DNA from: Rapana venosa
Taxonomy: Eukaryota; Mollusca; Gastropoda; Neogastropoda; Muricidae
Length of the DNA: 64,000 nucleotides
Direction: 5' to 3'
NCBI GenBank assembly: GCA_028751875.1
Contig: CM054140.1
Location: 29,371,908 to 29,435,907, forward strand
Of the stretch, positions 13,216-25,860 are shown one piece after another. The notes beneath the pieces were generated by a model that had not been told where the DNA came from, searched no databases, and saw nothing but the letters and a program-made list of their open reading frames with translations. A program made the translations under genes and the position numbers. Within the stretch, counting starts at the first letter, position 1; each line of letters begins with the position of its first letter.

Positions 13216-15060
13216 GGGTCATTGGGTGTTTTGCTGTGGGTTTTGCAGGATCGGGTGGGGCCCGAAGGAGCTTCAGTCCTCAGGGAAAAGGGTTCACTTC
13301 CCGGGATCTGACGGGGGCCTCTGCAGTTCACGGAAAAATGGTTTTATCGACAATTCTCAAACCCCTACCTGAAAACCCCCATAAATGTCTTTTCCCGCAT
13401 CGCGGCAAGGCGAAAGTTAAAATTTTTTTCAGAGTAACCCTTTAAATGCAAGGGAAAGGGTTTACTGTTTTTACTTTCTTTTGTGGTTCCCACATTTGAG
13501 AAAAAATTTGGTTTTTTTTTTTCTGTTGAGGGGTTTTGATCTTGGGAAAATGCCAATTAAATTTGAAACAAATCAAGGAAAGGGAGGAGTTTTCCCTTTG
13601 CGCTTTCTTGTGTGTTTGTTTTTACAAAAATTTATTGTTTTTTGCCATGTTGATAAAAATTGACAGTTTTTCCCTTTTTGTTTGTCAAAGATTGATTTTT
13701 TTTGTTTTTTTTAAAAAACAATCAAAAAAAATGTACATGAACGTGGAAAAATATCTGTTGATTAAAAAATAATGAAAAATTAGGTTGTTGTTTTTTTTCT
13801 TTCTTTGGGGGTTGTTGGGGACTTGAAAGAAATGTAATTTGGGGAAAAGGTTTTCACTGTACATTTTTTAAAAGGGGAAACAAATTTAAAGGGGTTTTTT
13901 TTTATTTGTTTTTTTGTTCGTTTTTGGGTGCCAGATTGTCCCGACAGGGAGTAAATAAAACCCCCAAAAATTTTGCATAAACGCATAAAGCCCACACACA
14001 CACACACACCCCAACACTGGTGTTTTATTACATACATTCCACCCATTGCTTAGTATTGCTGAAATTGTAAAAAAAACTGTAGAGCAAAATTTTTTTTATG
14101 CTACTTTTTTTGGTGACCCCTATTGGAAACTAGTGTTTTTTAGGGAAAAAATCATTTTAAAATTTTAGTTTGTTTTGGGGTTGTTGTTTCATTTATTGTT
14201 CCTTTGGCCCAAAAAAATAGTTTTTAAGCATTTCTTTTAAAATGATGGGTTTTTAACTTCGAAATTCAAAGGGAACCCCCCAAAAAAAATTTAAATTTTC
14301 AAGTTTTTTCTGTGCCTAAAATGTATTTTTTTTTTGTTCATTTCTGATGACAGCAATTAAAATTTTAAAACTGTTAAAAGATTAAAAATCTTTCAAAGGA
14401 TTAGTGTGAAAAGGAGCAAAAAAATTTTTTAAAAAAATTTTTTTTTTTTGTTTTCAAAAAAAGTTCCTTGTGTGCTTTTTTCATGAATCTTAAAAAACAG
14501 CTAGCTCTGTCTTATTTCTAAGTTTTTTTTTTTAACGAAAGTATTTGATTAAATTTTGGGTTCAAAATTTTCTTGATTAATTTTGGGAAAGAAAATACCT
14601 TGATTCATCAGTTAAAAAAGCCCTTTTCCTTCCCCTTATAAGTTTTTTGGGTTTTTTGTTTGTTTGTTTTATTTTTGTTTTGTTTGTTTGATTTTTGTTT
14701 GTTTGTTTTTTTGGTTTTGGGTTTTTGTTGGGTTTGGGGTTTTTTTTTTGTGTGGTTTGTTTGGGGGGTTTTTTTTTTTTTGGGGGGGGTTTTGGGTTTT
14801 CTTTATCCAAACAGGGTTTTTAAAAAAGCTTTGCTCTCCTTTGAGTCTTTTTTTTTTTGTTTTGGTTTTGAATCGGGCTCCCCTTCCATCCCAAAACCCC
14901 CCTTCTTGAGGGTAAAAATAAACCAAAATGTGAAATGAGTGTTTGAGAAAAGTTTTTGTTGGGGAAAAATAATTCAAAAAGAAAAAGAGGGGAATTTTTT
15001 TAAAGAAGTGTCTTTTGTTAAGGAAAATCTGAAAGTGTGCGAAAGTGTTTTTAGTGATAG
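13216..15060. other. No feature identified in noisy sequence
   Basis: TTTG/TTTGG-rich and A/T-run-rich sequence. I can support no gene or repeat family. The run inflation fades near 15000-15060. Confidence 0.6.
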
Positions 15061-17130
15061 TCAAATGTGGAAAAGAATATTATGCTGCTGTGTACAGTTT
15101 GATTTGTGAAACACAAGTGCTGATGAAATTTGAGAACTGTACAGGATGTTTGATGTGTCTGCAAAATGAATCTAAATTACAAGTTCAGAATGGGCTTTAA
15201 TTTCATTTGAACGATTAAGTTATGGTTATGAATGTTAAGAAATGATGTAATATTGTTTGAAACGTGACAGCTAGATATGAAAGTACAGAAAATTGCTTTA
15301 ATGTCATGTGAACTGGAAGGGGTACATTTAAAGACACTTGACATATCTTTGTATATATATATTTTACAGTTTTCTCTATCACTGTTTGTCAGGTGAAAAA
15401 GATGTTTTTCAGAACATTTCAGTGAGCCCTCATTTGTAAGTTTGTATGGATGTGACTTGGCAAGAAGTACACAAGCAGTTTGGGGTTTGGACCCAGGTTC
15501 TCATGAAATTTGCAAGAACCAAGTGAGCATAAATGAAGGAATCTGCTAAACTGCTCTTCAGTGTGGTGTCTCAGTGACTTCTCATAAGAGTTAAAGGAAT
15601 GAGAACTATGAGTTTACAAAAATTGAAACTCCCTCTTTGGATGAAAAGTTGTTAAGAAGTGGGTCATTTTGGAAGTGTTGCTACGCTAATTGTTAATTAT
15701 TTTGAGTAATAGAAAAATCACCAGATCATGACCCTCTTTTTTCTTTGTTTAAAAAAAAAAAAAAGTGGAAAGCAGATGTGAATTTTTTTGTCAAAAAAAT
15801 GTTCCTCTTTGAAATGGCCTTGTCACACACTATGCATATGTATGTTGATTTCAGATGAGGTTTCAGTGTTTGTGTTTTGCTTTGTGATATGCTGGACAGC
15901 AGACGCCATTCCATGACTTCGCCCACTTAGTCCCCTCCCTTTTTGTTGTTGTTGTTTTTTATGCTTGGTTGACGTAATACCCTTGCTTAGCGGCCTGAGT
16001 TACAGTTAGCTGTTTGACAGCATTATGTATGATCATAATCTAGATGCACGTGTTTTTGTGTATTGTTTCTTTCTTTATGTGATGCAAATCTAGTCTGCTG
16101 GCATCAGGAAAAACTGATATTGTGTGATTTTTTTTTTGGTTATGAAAAAGAATTTTAGAAGGAAGAAAGAAATGGAGATAATATCCAGTCACTTAAGTTG
16201 GTCATTAAAGATTTTAGGATTAGACATCATCAGAATTAAAAGTTAGATACTACAAGTATTGTCTCTGATAAACTATTATCATCTATTTTTAGCCAAAGTT
16301 CTTTGATGTGTATCCAGTTTATTTTAATGGCCATAAAGATGAAAAATAAAATAAAATGTAGAAGCGGTCTTGATGAAATGAAAGAATTGATTCAGACTTT
16401 TTTCTTTCCTGTTTACCTTTTACTTTTGGAGATACTCATACTGTGTGTTGTCGTTTGCAGTTTTTGAATGAAACTGTTTCATTTTTTAAAAAAGAAGTTC
16501 ACGGTTTTGTACTTGTTGAAAAATAAACCATTTGTTATGAAAACACTGTTGATTCTGCTTCTGTTTTTCATAAGGTGGAATGCAGAGAATGACTAGGATA
16601 GTCTTGTTGTTATAACCATGTATGTTGTGTAGAGTTGAACAATACTTTTGTCACGCAGTGTATGGGGTTTCTTGTTTGGTTTGTTTTGTTTCTTAGGGAT
16701 AGGGTTAGGCTTTAGATACATGCAAATCATGAAGTACCATCTTTCAGGAGTTTTCTTTTTTCATTTTATGTATTTTTAAGTGTGTTCATATATTCATTTC
16801 TTTATCTTTTTACTCATTCATTTATCTATTTCATGACTCAACTCTGTTTCACTGTTGAGAATTAAGAGAGTTATAACTACTTGTCATGCTTAAAGCAACA
16901 ATGTTTACCACCTTTATAGTTTACTGCTGACCACTAGTATCCATTGCTTCAAGAGATGTGGCTGCTTAATTTCAGATTTGTCATAATATTGCCTATGTCA
17001 GCATATCTCTCTTCACCGTTTCTCTCCTAGGGAAGAGTGGGGGTCTAGATGTACCACACCCTCTATGGAAGTGGCTTGTCTATAGATCACATCCCATCCA
17101 AGGCAGACAAGCTTTGTGATTATATCAAAC
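15061..17130. other. Clean A+T-rich sequence, nothing identified
   Basis: Base calling looks normal here. There is no long ORF, no recognisable domain and no repeat seen elsewhere in the window. An AATAAA occurs near 16522, but no coding exon upstream supports calling it a polyadenylation signal. Confidence 0.6.
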
Positions 17131-18396
17131 AATGATGCCAAAGCTTCAAGACCATGGTAAATAATGATGTCAAAGCTTTGAGATCATAGTAAATAATGAT
17201 GTCAAAGCTTTGAGATCATAGTAACTAATAATGCCAAAGCTTTGACACCATAGTAAATCATGATGTCAAAGCTTTGAGATCATAGTAAATCATGATGCCA
17301 AAGCTTTGACACCATAGTAAATCATGATGCCAAAGCTTTAAGACCATAGTAAATAATGATGCCAAAACTTGAAGACCATAGTAATGATGTCAAAGCTTTA
17401 AGACCACAGTAAATAATTATGCCAAAGCTTTGAGATCATAGTAAATAATGATGCCAAAGCTTTGACACCATAGTAAATCATGATGCCAAAGCTTTGACAC
17501 CATAGTAAATCATGATGCCAAAGCTTTGACACCATAGTAAATCATGATGCCAAAGTTTTGAGACCATAGTAAATAATGATGCCAAAGCTTTGACACCATA
17601 GTAAATCATGATGCCAAAGCTTTGACACCATAGTAAATCATGATGCCAAAGCTTCAAGACCATAGTAAATAATGATGCCAAAGCTTTAAGACCACAGTAA
17701 ATAATGATGCCAAAGCTTTGGGACCACAGTAAATAATGATGCCAACGCTTTGAGACCACAGTAAATAATGATGCCAAAGCTTTGAGACCATGGTAAATAA
17801 TGATGCCAAAGCTTTGATTGACACCATAGTAAATAATGATGCCAAAGCTTTGACACCATAGTAAATCATGATGCCAAAGCTTTGAGACCATGGTAAATAA
17901 TGATGCCAAAGCTTTGATTGACACCATAGTAAATCATGATGCCAAAGCTTTGACACCATAGTAAATCATGATGCCAAAGCTTTGAGACCATAGTAAATAA
18001 TGATGCCAAAGCTTCAAGACCATGGTAAATAATGATGCCAAAGCTTTAAGACCACAGTAAATAATGATGCCAAAGCTTTGAGACCATAGTAAATAATGAT
18101 GCCAAAGCTTTGAGACCATAGTAAATAATGATGCCAAAGCTTTAAGGCCACAGTAAATAATGATGCCAAAGCTTTGAGACCATAGTAAATAATGATGCCA
18201 AAGCTTTGAGACCATAGTAAATCATGATGCCAAAGCTTTGAGACCATAGTAATGATGCCAAAGCTTTAAGACCATAGTAAATAATGATGCCAAAGCTTCA
18301 AGACCATGGTAAATAATGATGCCAAAGCTTTGAGACCATAGTAAATAATGATGCCAAAGCTTTGAGATCATCATAAACGACAATGCTGAAGCTTTG
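17131..18396. repeat. 32-bp minisatellite, about 40 copies
   Basis: Head-to-tail units of about 32 bp with a consensus near ATGATGCCAAAGCTTTGAGA plus CCATAGTAAATA. Most units contain AAGCTT. Two main variants alternate, GAGACCATAGTAAATAATG and GACACCATAGTAAATCATG, with ATTGAC insertions making 36-bp units at 17811 and 17911. One unit near 17385 and one near 18250 are shortened. The first and last units are diverged, as expected for array edges. The overlapping minus-strand open frames of up to 149 codons exist only because the unit lacks stop codons. Confidence 0.97.
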
Positions 18397-20041
18397 AATT
18401 GCTATTCTGTTTGTCTTTGTGGAACTCAGCCAGCTCATACTATAGGAGAATATCAGCCCAAACAAACAAACAAAACTGATAGACCAAAGCTTAATTGAAA
18501 ATGAACTTTTATTTTTCTTCCAAAAAGTGATTTATCAGAAACAGAGTAGGCCCATGGTAATGGAAATGATTTTGAAATATTGCTGCCTTTTCAATAAATT
18601 ATTAATTCATGGGTCTATATCATTAACCAAATATTCACCAATTTGTTCTCAAAATGATTAGTTTTAAACCCATCTCTATGTTTCCCTGAGATCATTGATA
18701 TTAAAAGAATTGTTTAAACATGCCAAAGAAAACAAAAACAAAACAGACAAACCCACTTGATGTCTCACTCCTGTGGTAGACTCTTATCTTCCTGTTAACA
18801 TTTCTGTACAGCTCTGATCTCATGATGCAGATGGGCCACAAAGCAATGTCACTTTGGGACCACTGTGAGGTCACTAGCCACAAGAGGCCCTGCACTGTGC
18901 TGGCTCTTCCAGTGATGTTCAGAGTTGCAGTACACTTCTGACTAAGCTTCCTACAGAGTGACAGCAGTGGCTTCTTTGTGGATCCAGATAAGCAAGTTGG
19001 CTACTCACAAGTGATCATTATCACCACACTACTTCTAGGATACTCTTGCGTGAGATTGTATTGTATACCACTTTGAGTGGTATACAATACAGAGTTTACA
19101 GAATTTGGTGCCCGTCACCATGACTGTTACTTCAATAAATTTTCTGAATCTGCACAGATTCTGATTACCTTGACACACATTTTTACAAGAGATAATAATT
19201 TTTCTCTAAGTTTGGGTAATATAAGAAGAAAATGTACATACAGTTTGTCTCTATTAGCGATTTTCACTCTCAGGTGTGTGTGTGTGTGTGTGTCAAAAAA
19301 TTTCAAAGTCAAAATTTTATTTCCAGATGGTACATTGAATAAGCAATGTATTTGCTTTTTTTTCTCAAGCCATCTATCTAAGAACAAATTTCTTAATGAT
19401 TATATTGAAATACTACATTATTGCATCCTTTACCATTAAATTAAACCAGTAAAAAGAGGAAAATCGATTAAGGTAATACATTGAAAAATACAAATTACCA
19501 CATATACATATACATGCGCACACATACTCATACACACCTGCGCGCGCGTGGGCGCTCACGTCCACACACATTTAAATAAAGAATGTTTTAAGAATTAAAA
19601 AAAAAGAAAATCATAAAACGTCAGGACAAACAAATAACTTCACCTACTGTTTCATCCATTCTTTCACGTTTATGCTTTAGATAATAAAAAGGTACAGGAA
19701 CAAAACGTTAAAAAATACTAGGCATTCCTTGCGTCATTACTGACAATATTACCTTCAGTGACCTCCCTCCTCTCCTCCTCCACCCAGCAAACATGTGCTT
19801 TTATGCGCTCATACTCTTCAAATAGCGCTTTTTTAAAATAATATATTCACACAATAACTACCAAACAAGCAAGATAAGTCAAATAAGACAATAATAATGA
19901 TTATTATAATAAAGATACAATAATAACAACAATCACCCATCACCATGAGACAACAATATAACAAATAATCTCCATGTGTGTGTGTGTGATAAAACCTAGT
20001 TGCAATGATATACATACACACACAAATCTAAATTGTGACAC
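18397..20041. other. 3' flank of the SOD-like gene, no other gene seen
   Basis: The sequence holds a short (TG)n at 19274-19293, a CA/CG-rich block at 19500-19570, an ATT/AAT-rich stretch at 19850-19930 and one perfect hairpin (entered separately). I see no coding exon. The 3' untranslated region of the minus-strand gene must begin here, but I could not identify a convincing AATAAA near the stop codon. Confidence 0.55.
19057..19091. other. Perfect 15-bp inverted repeat, 5-nt loop
   Basis: The left arm TGTATTGTATACCAC (19057-19071) and right arm GTGGTATACAATACA (19077-19091) are exact reverse complements around the loop TTTGA. There is no T-run that would suggest a Pol III or bacterial-type terminator. 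Function unknown. Confidence 0.9.
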
Positions 20042-20233
20042 TTAGTACACAGGCACCCCAAAGCCTGGAGTGACAATGGGATTGACAGGAGAGAAGGCAC
20101 CAGCAGGGTATGGGTCCTCATAGCCGCCAGTGGGCAAGGCTCCACTGGAGTAGGTCAGTCCACAGCAGACGTCCAGCATAGGGGTGTTGCACACAGGCTG
20201 CCAGTTCCAGTCAAGGGAGATGTCATCACATAC
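20042..20233 (-). CDS. Exon 5 (terminal) of SOD-like gene
   Basis: 63 codons plus TAA at 20042-20044. The acceptor is CACCCGTGTTGTAG|GTA. It encodes VCDDISLDWNWQPVC then TPMLDVCCGLTY and a tail rich in Gly, Pro and Tyr ending GFGVPVY. The CCG pair sits where SOD has its second disulphide Cys. The first residues place Cys236 at the position of the fourth copper-ligand His. Confidence 0.72.
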   Translation of the reverse strand, partial: VCDDISLDWNWQPVCNTPMLDVCCGLTYSSGALPTGGYEDPYPAGAFSPVNPIVTPGFGVPVY

Positions 20234-21784
20234 CTACAACACGGGTGAAGGAGATAGCGTTTCATGCAGAAGGATTCACTGAGACACAGGGATATGCTGA
20301 TCAGAGTGATCACTTTGACTACAGGGCAACTCTTAATTAACTGCTGCTGTAACTTGTAAGTAATATCGTACCATGTGATATATGGAGCACATAATTATTA
20401 GAAATTTTGCTATGCAAGTTGTTAACTACTGAAATGGGTGTGCTTGTGCTTTAATGTAATGCCCTTCCTCTAGAGTAGTATCACATGGTAAAGTGTGAGC
20501 ATGTTCTTCTTTAAGTAGACATCTTTTCACATTAAGTGATATTAGTGTGTGGGATGGGGGTGATAGGTGTGTGTTTGTTCTTCCATTTAAATTTAACTCA
20601 TTGGAATGGGTCTGTATGAGCAAATTTGAGAAGCTTTCTAACTAAAAGATGAAGGGTTATAAAGCAAAACAAACATGCAGGTGACTTACTATAAATCCTC
20701 TGCCAGCCAGCTGGTCCAAATGGAAGCCCTGAACTTGGGTGATCTTCAGGATCTGGGCAGTCCCTGCTTTGACAGGAGTAGTGGCAATGACACCCGGGGG
20801 TGGTGGAGCGGATCCATGCTCATGCAAACTGCCCCCTACCAGCGGATGTCCGAACCCTCCTAGCAATGGTGATGCCATCAGCCCCATGCCTGCGTGACCC
20901 TGCCCACCATGTCCACTGAAAAAAGGGGGGAAATCACCCAGAAAAAAAATCACTCAGGACTGTCATATGACAAACCAAAACCTGAGGGCCAATACCTGGC
21001 CTACTGACCTGCGGATTAAGGGACAAACTCTTTGGACCCCTGGAGGGCCTTCCGCGCACGGCAGCATTTGTCAGGGCCTCAGGAATTGCTGTCTGAGTAT
21101 TTGACGAAGAAGAAGGTTCATGACTGTCTTTGGTTCATCTTGAAGTCTTTTAAGCTAGATTGGATTCACTTAGATTGTGAAAGTGACTGTAACGCAGTCT
21201 GTAGGATACCAGCATGTTTTTGATTATTTAGACTGACACGATCAGGAAACGACCTTTCCGTTCCTTATTGAAGTCAACAACATGAGGAGACCTGATGGTG
21301 AGAGAAGGGTGATGCCCCTCAGAACACCAGGTAACCATAGATCATCTCCCTCTGCTAAATATCGGAGTATTTAGATGGATACATTAAAAAAAAAAGTTTT
21401 AGTTTACTTCAAAGCCTTAGAAGAATTTTTTTTTTTTTTTTTCAATTTTTTCATATAAAAATCGTTTTCCCCTCTGTTGGGTGCTACGTTCAATAGACAA
21501 GATCCTCTGCTATGGATTAAATTCTTGCCTGTGTGAAAGAGCTTTTTCTACAACTGACGTGGCCTGTTCAGTTAACTGTAACACACACTCTGTACATGGA
21601 TGCAATCTTGAAGAGCTTGAAACACAACTATCAACCATAAAAGTATTCTGAAGCGTTTTCTCGCCTGTCTGATTCATAATAATTATGTCATTGTTTAACT
21701 CTTGCTGTCGGCAGTCTGCAGTCTGATTGTCTGTATAATTATAACTGCCTGTCTGTCAGTCTGTCTGAGTGTGTATCTGTATCC

Positions 21785-21842
<58 letters not shown>

Positions 21843-22540
21843 ATATATGTATTTTTATTTATTTTATATTTTATTTTTATTCTTTTATATCGAGGACAAT
21901 GGAATAAGCACTTGTGTGCTTTTTTTTTTAACATCCAGTCCCCGTTTGTATGCGGTTTTGTAAATTCTGTCATCTGTTCCCACCGGCATACAATGGCCTA
22001 CTCTTACAAAAAGCGGAACATGATTTAACGTGTGCGCAAGATGTTCTGCTTGCGTTCGCACACGGGGCCTCGGTTTATAGTCTCATCCAAGGACTTTTGG
22101 GGAGAGTGGAGTCTGTGTGAGTGTGTGTGTTTGTGTGTGGGTGCGCGCGCTCGCGGGCGTGCGCGATGAGAGAGGGGGCCGGGGGAGTGGGAGGAGGGAG
22201 GGGACGCACAAAAACACTACTGCACTCGCAAGTAGGTGTAGATACATGAACATGCATCCAGAAATTGCCTGTAGTCATGATTATACCCTACACATGCGTG
22301 TATACTGCACATTCCCTCACCTGGGAGTGATGATCTGTCCCAGCCCTTCAGCCGGGCAGGAGGCGGGGGAGGACGAGGCGAACTGAGTGAAGGCGAAAGA
22401 GGCCGAGGGGATGTCTCGCAGAAGGCGCACGTGAATGTCCATGTCCAGGCCTCCTTGACCCATCCCCCACTGTCCACCCAACCCTGCCAGTGCCGCGAAC
22501 GTGGGAGACTGGACAACATACACACACACAGACACACACA

Positions 22541-22610
<70 letters not shown>

Positions 22611-24499
22611 TTTAGACAAAAGCAGTCTACGTCAGTCTGTGCATGAGAGAGACAGGTAAAGGTGTCCCATAGCTTATGTGGTCGTTGGGGAGCAAGGCAT
22701 CAGAGACCTCAGCTTCTTTAGGGCCCAGCATATTGAGGGCGGCGCTCATCTACTCTCCCTCGCTGCTTTACATTCCCTGACCCTAAAGAGGGCAGGTACC
22801 CAGTACCAGTTACAGCCGGGTGAACTGGGGGGCTGTACTGAAGCCAACGCGCACAATCGGTCACCCATCCACTGGGGTAACTGAATGATTGAAAGAAAGG
22901 AATGAATGACTGATATTTAATACGCAAAAATAAAGGTTTTTGGCCCAGGCCAAAAGCTGTGTCAGTTATTATTGATGTCAGCTAATTGCCAAGGCCTACA
23001 TTAAAACGTTGTTATGTTGTAAAATGTTGTGTTGAGATTGCCTTCAGCCATGACAACCTCTTAACATAACAACCCGCACTCTCCTTTGTTAAAGGAGAAA
23101 AAAAATCCTCTGAAGTCGGAGTATGGCTGCCTATATGGCGAGGTGCTTGAAAAAGAGTCATACACGCAAACTTCTCATCCAGTGTGTACTTCCTATCTCA
23201 CAGTGATTCCCAGATAGGATGAGTGAGTTAGAGTGCACATTCTGGATGACCCCCAGGGTGTAAAGCTGGGGAACGCACAGCAGCAGCAGCAGCAGCATAA
23301 AGGTTTTAGGTGGAAACTGGCCTCACAATCTCTTCTTGTAACATAGGCCTACATGCATCAAAACAATCAGTAAAGCAGGGACATTAATAAAACTCGAGAG
23401 AGAAAACCCCCCCAGAGAGACAGACAGACAGACCGACAGACAGAGACAGACAGACTTATAGACAGACTGATAAACAGACTCAATGACTGAAATGTTTTAA
23501 TTCTTTGGCCATAGAGATTTACAACTTGGTAAACATAACACATAAGAGGGCAATAAATAAATATACGTAAGAAAGTGTAAAGGAAAAAACCCCAACCAGG
23601 TTGAAAACAAACTTGTATAAAACATAAGAAAAGAAACCCGCCAACTGATCAACCTATCAACCAGTCAGGCTACAACCCACCTACCACCCACTCAGCCAAC
23701 CACCCAGCCACCAACCCACCCTACATGCAAGCCTCCTCTTCCCACCCACCAGAGCCAGATGTGGGGAGCCGCCCAGAGCACTGTACATCCCACCCCCTTC
23801 ATGTGCACGTTCACTGATGGTGATCTTCAGCTCTCGCCCATCCTCCAACTGAGCTGCACAGGTCAGGACCCCTGTCTGCCTCCCTGACATGAAAGAAAAC
23901 AACAAAATCAAACTTAGCTTGGACGAGCTCTGTCTGTCTTGTCTGTGTGTTTGTCCGTCTGTGTGTCTGGCTGTGTCTGTATAGTAGTAGTAGTAGTAGT
24001 AGTAGTCTTTGAATTAACGTCCATGCGCATTATGTGATTTAGACAACAAAACAAACAAGTAAAATGCAAACAAATAACTACCTATTGATAAGTAAGATTA
24101 ACAGGATTTTAAGGAATCTACTGAACACTGAATTAAAAAAAAACCATAACGTTATCTCAAGTAATAACTCAGTTTTGGGCAGGATGTGCCATAAAGTTTT
24201 TTTCGCCTTGAAAAGTAGGTAAAATATCTTGAAAACCTGGACGTTTAAAAAGTATATGCTGATTTGTAAATCTTTGACCACAAGGACACGATACGTGATT
24301 CCAACCATACAACGATGGGAGATGCAACGTGCAGACTTTTGACGCTGATGACACAAGTCTTAAAAAAGTGAGCATCCACATATCTTAGCTCTGTCTGTCT
24401 GTCTGTCTGTCCGTCCGTCTGTCTGTCTTTCTCTCTTAGCTTGCAATATCTCTCCTTGTGCAATCTCTCTCTCTCTCTCTCTCATCTCTCTCCTCTCTC

Positions 24500-24536
<37 letters not shown>

Positions 24537-24771
24537 TCCATTACTATTATTTTTTTCAAAGTTTCCCAGGAAAATGCCAACAGTCTTATGGCCAATGTCT
24601 GAGCCCCTTCTGCTTTAAGAGGTAGCAGAAAGACTGGCAGAGACAAAGGCGTCATGGCAAAGCTGTTTGCAGAAGTCTCACGTCGGCAAGGTATCATTTT
24701 TATTCTATCCCTCTTGCCGCCACGTCGATTCCAATTTCAGGGGAAAGACAGAAGTATAGAGGGAAAGGGGG

Positions 24772-24834
<63 letters not shown>

Positions 24835-25076
24835 ATAGTTTAAAACAAAATACTTGATAGTGCTCAAGCTATACTGTCACACACACACACACACACACAC
24901 ACACCAACAGTGATATGAACTAGACCTTGTGATGCCTCCATCAGAGAGAGAGAGAGCGAGAGAGAGAACGCAGATTTATTCCATAAGGCCATAACCCTAT
25001 TGGAAGGGGGTAATTACAGATCATCATGTGGAACATAATAATTCATTATACCCACCCAATCATACACATACACACA

Positions 25077-25107
<31 letters not shown>

Positions 25108-25829
25108 CCTTGAACTTCTGCGGTAACATTTTACCACTGTCAATGTCGCTGCTGATCCCTGAAGCACGAGAAAAATGATCGTGTTCACCCGTAGCAGAAC
25201 TGAGTTGTCCGGTGGGTAAGCCCACTCTCCTGGTATCATTCAACATTCGACACAATGAAGGCGACGACGGCACAAGGCCCTGTGCGTGGTTGTTGCCCCG
25301 CCATTTTGACCTGAACGTACAAGGTAACTATTCTTGTTGTTTATGCTGGTTTTATTTGTTGTGATTATTATTTCGAGTGAAGTATAAAAAAGTTGTGTTG
25401 AAACGCAGGAAGATTAGCAGACTATATGCAAAAGAAGGAAAGTGGCAGGACGGTAAAGACGTTCACCTGTAGTAAATTGCGAGGTTCTTTGTTGGATTCC
25501 TAGCCTTGCCCTTTCTTTCCAGTTTGACGAGAAACACTGAAGTGAATGTCATTCTTTTGGATAAGACTATTAATTAACAGAAGCCCTTCTGGGATTGCTT
25601 GCAGAACATCTTGTGCACACTTAAAACCCCGTCCTGCCTTTCAGAAGAGTAGGACATTGAGTGCAGGTAGGAACAGAAGACAATGTTCAAAAACGCATGC
25701 ACACAGGTGTCGTGTTTAGACACCATCCCGAAGTCGGAATGCGTCTACCTACAATTTATTTTTAATGGTGGGGAAACATATTGGTTGAATAAGCAGAAAT
25801 TGCACCATTGGTTAACCCTGGAGCCCAAG

Positions 25830-25860
<31 letters not shown>

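Larger units (their letters stand above)
1371..15060. other. Low-accuracy sequence with inflated homopolymers
   Basis: Real genomic sequence appears to start around 1371, but nearly every mononucleotide run is lengthened (poly-G, poly-T and poly-A of 5 to 20 bases every few tens of bases). Copies of repeats that are clean elsewhere in the window are recognisable here with extra bases at each run. The texture changes to normal near 15060. Reading frames cannot be trusted, so no coding gene is called. Exons could be hidden by indels. Confidence 0.8.
20916..22320 (-). other. Intron 3 of SOD-like gene
   Basis: About 1.4 kb. It contains a (GT)n microsatellite at 21787-21841 and an inverted SINE fragment at 21890-22100. 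The stretch 20980-21660 shows no feature I recognise. Confidence 0.65.

Noticed and set aside
16500..16560. AATAAA as a polyadenylation signal of a + strand gene
   Set aside because: No coding exon can be supported upstream, and the upstream sequence is unreliable. A lone hexamer in A+T-rich DNA is expected by chance.
17131..18396. Regular 32-bp periodicity resembling a CRISPR array
   Set aside because: There are no unique spacers. The whole unit is repeated head to tail and the context is an animal genome. It is a minisatellite.
22217..22619. ORFs of about 100-128 codons starting with VCVCVC strings
   Set aside because: The start codons lie in the (TG)n tract. Only the part from 22508 down to 22321 is supported, as exon 3 of the SOD-like gene in one of the frames.
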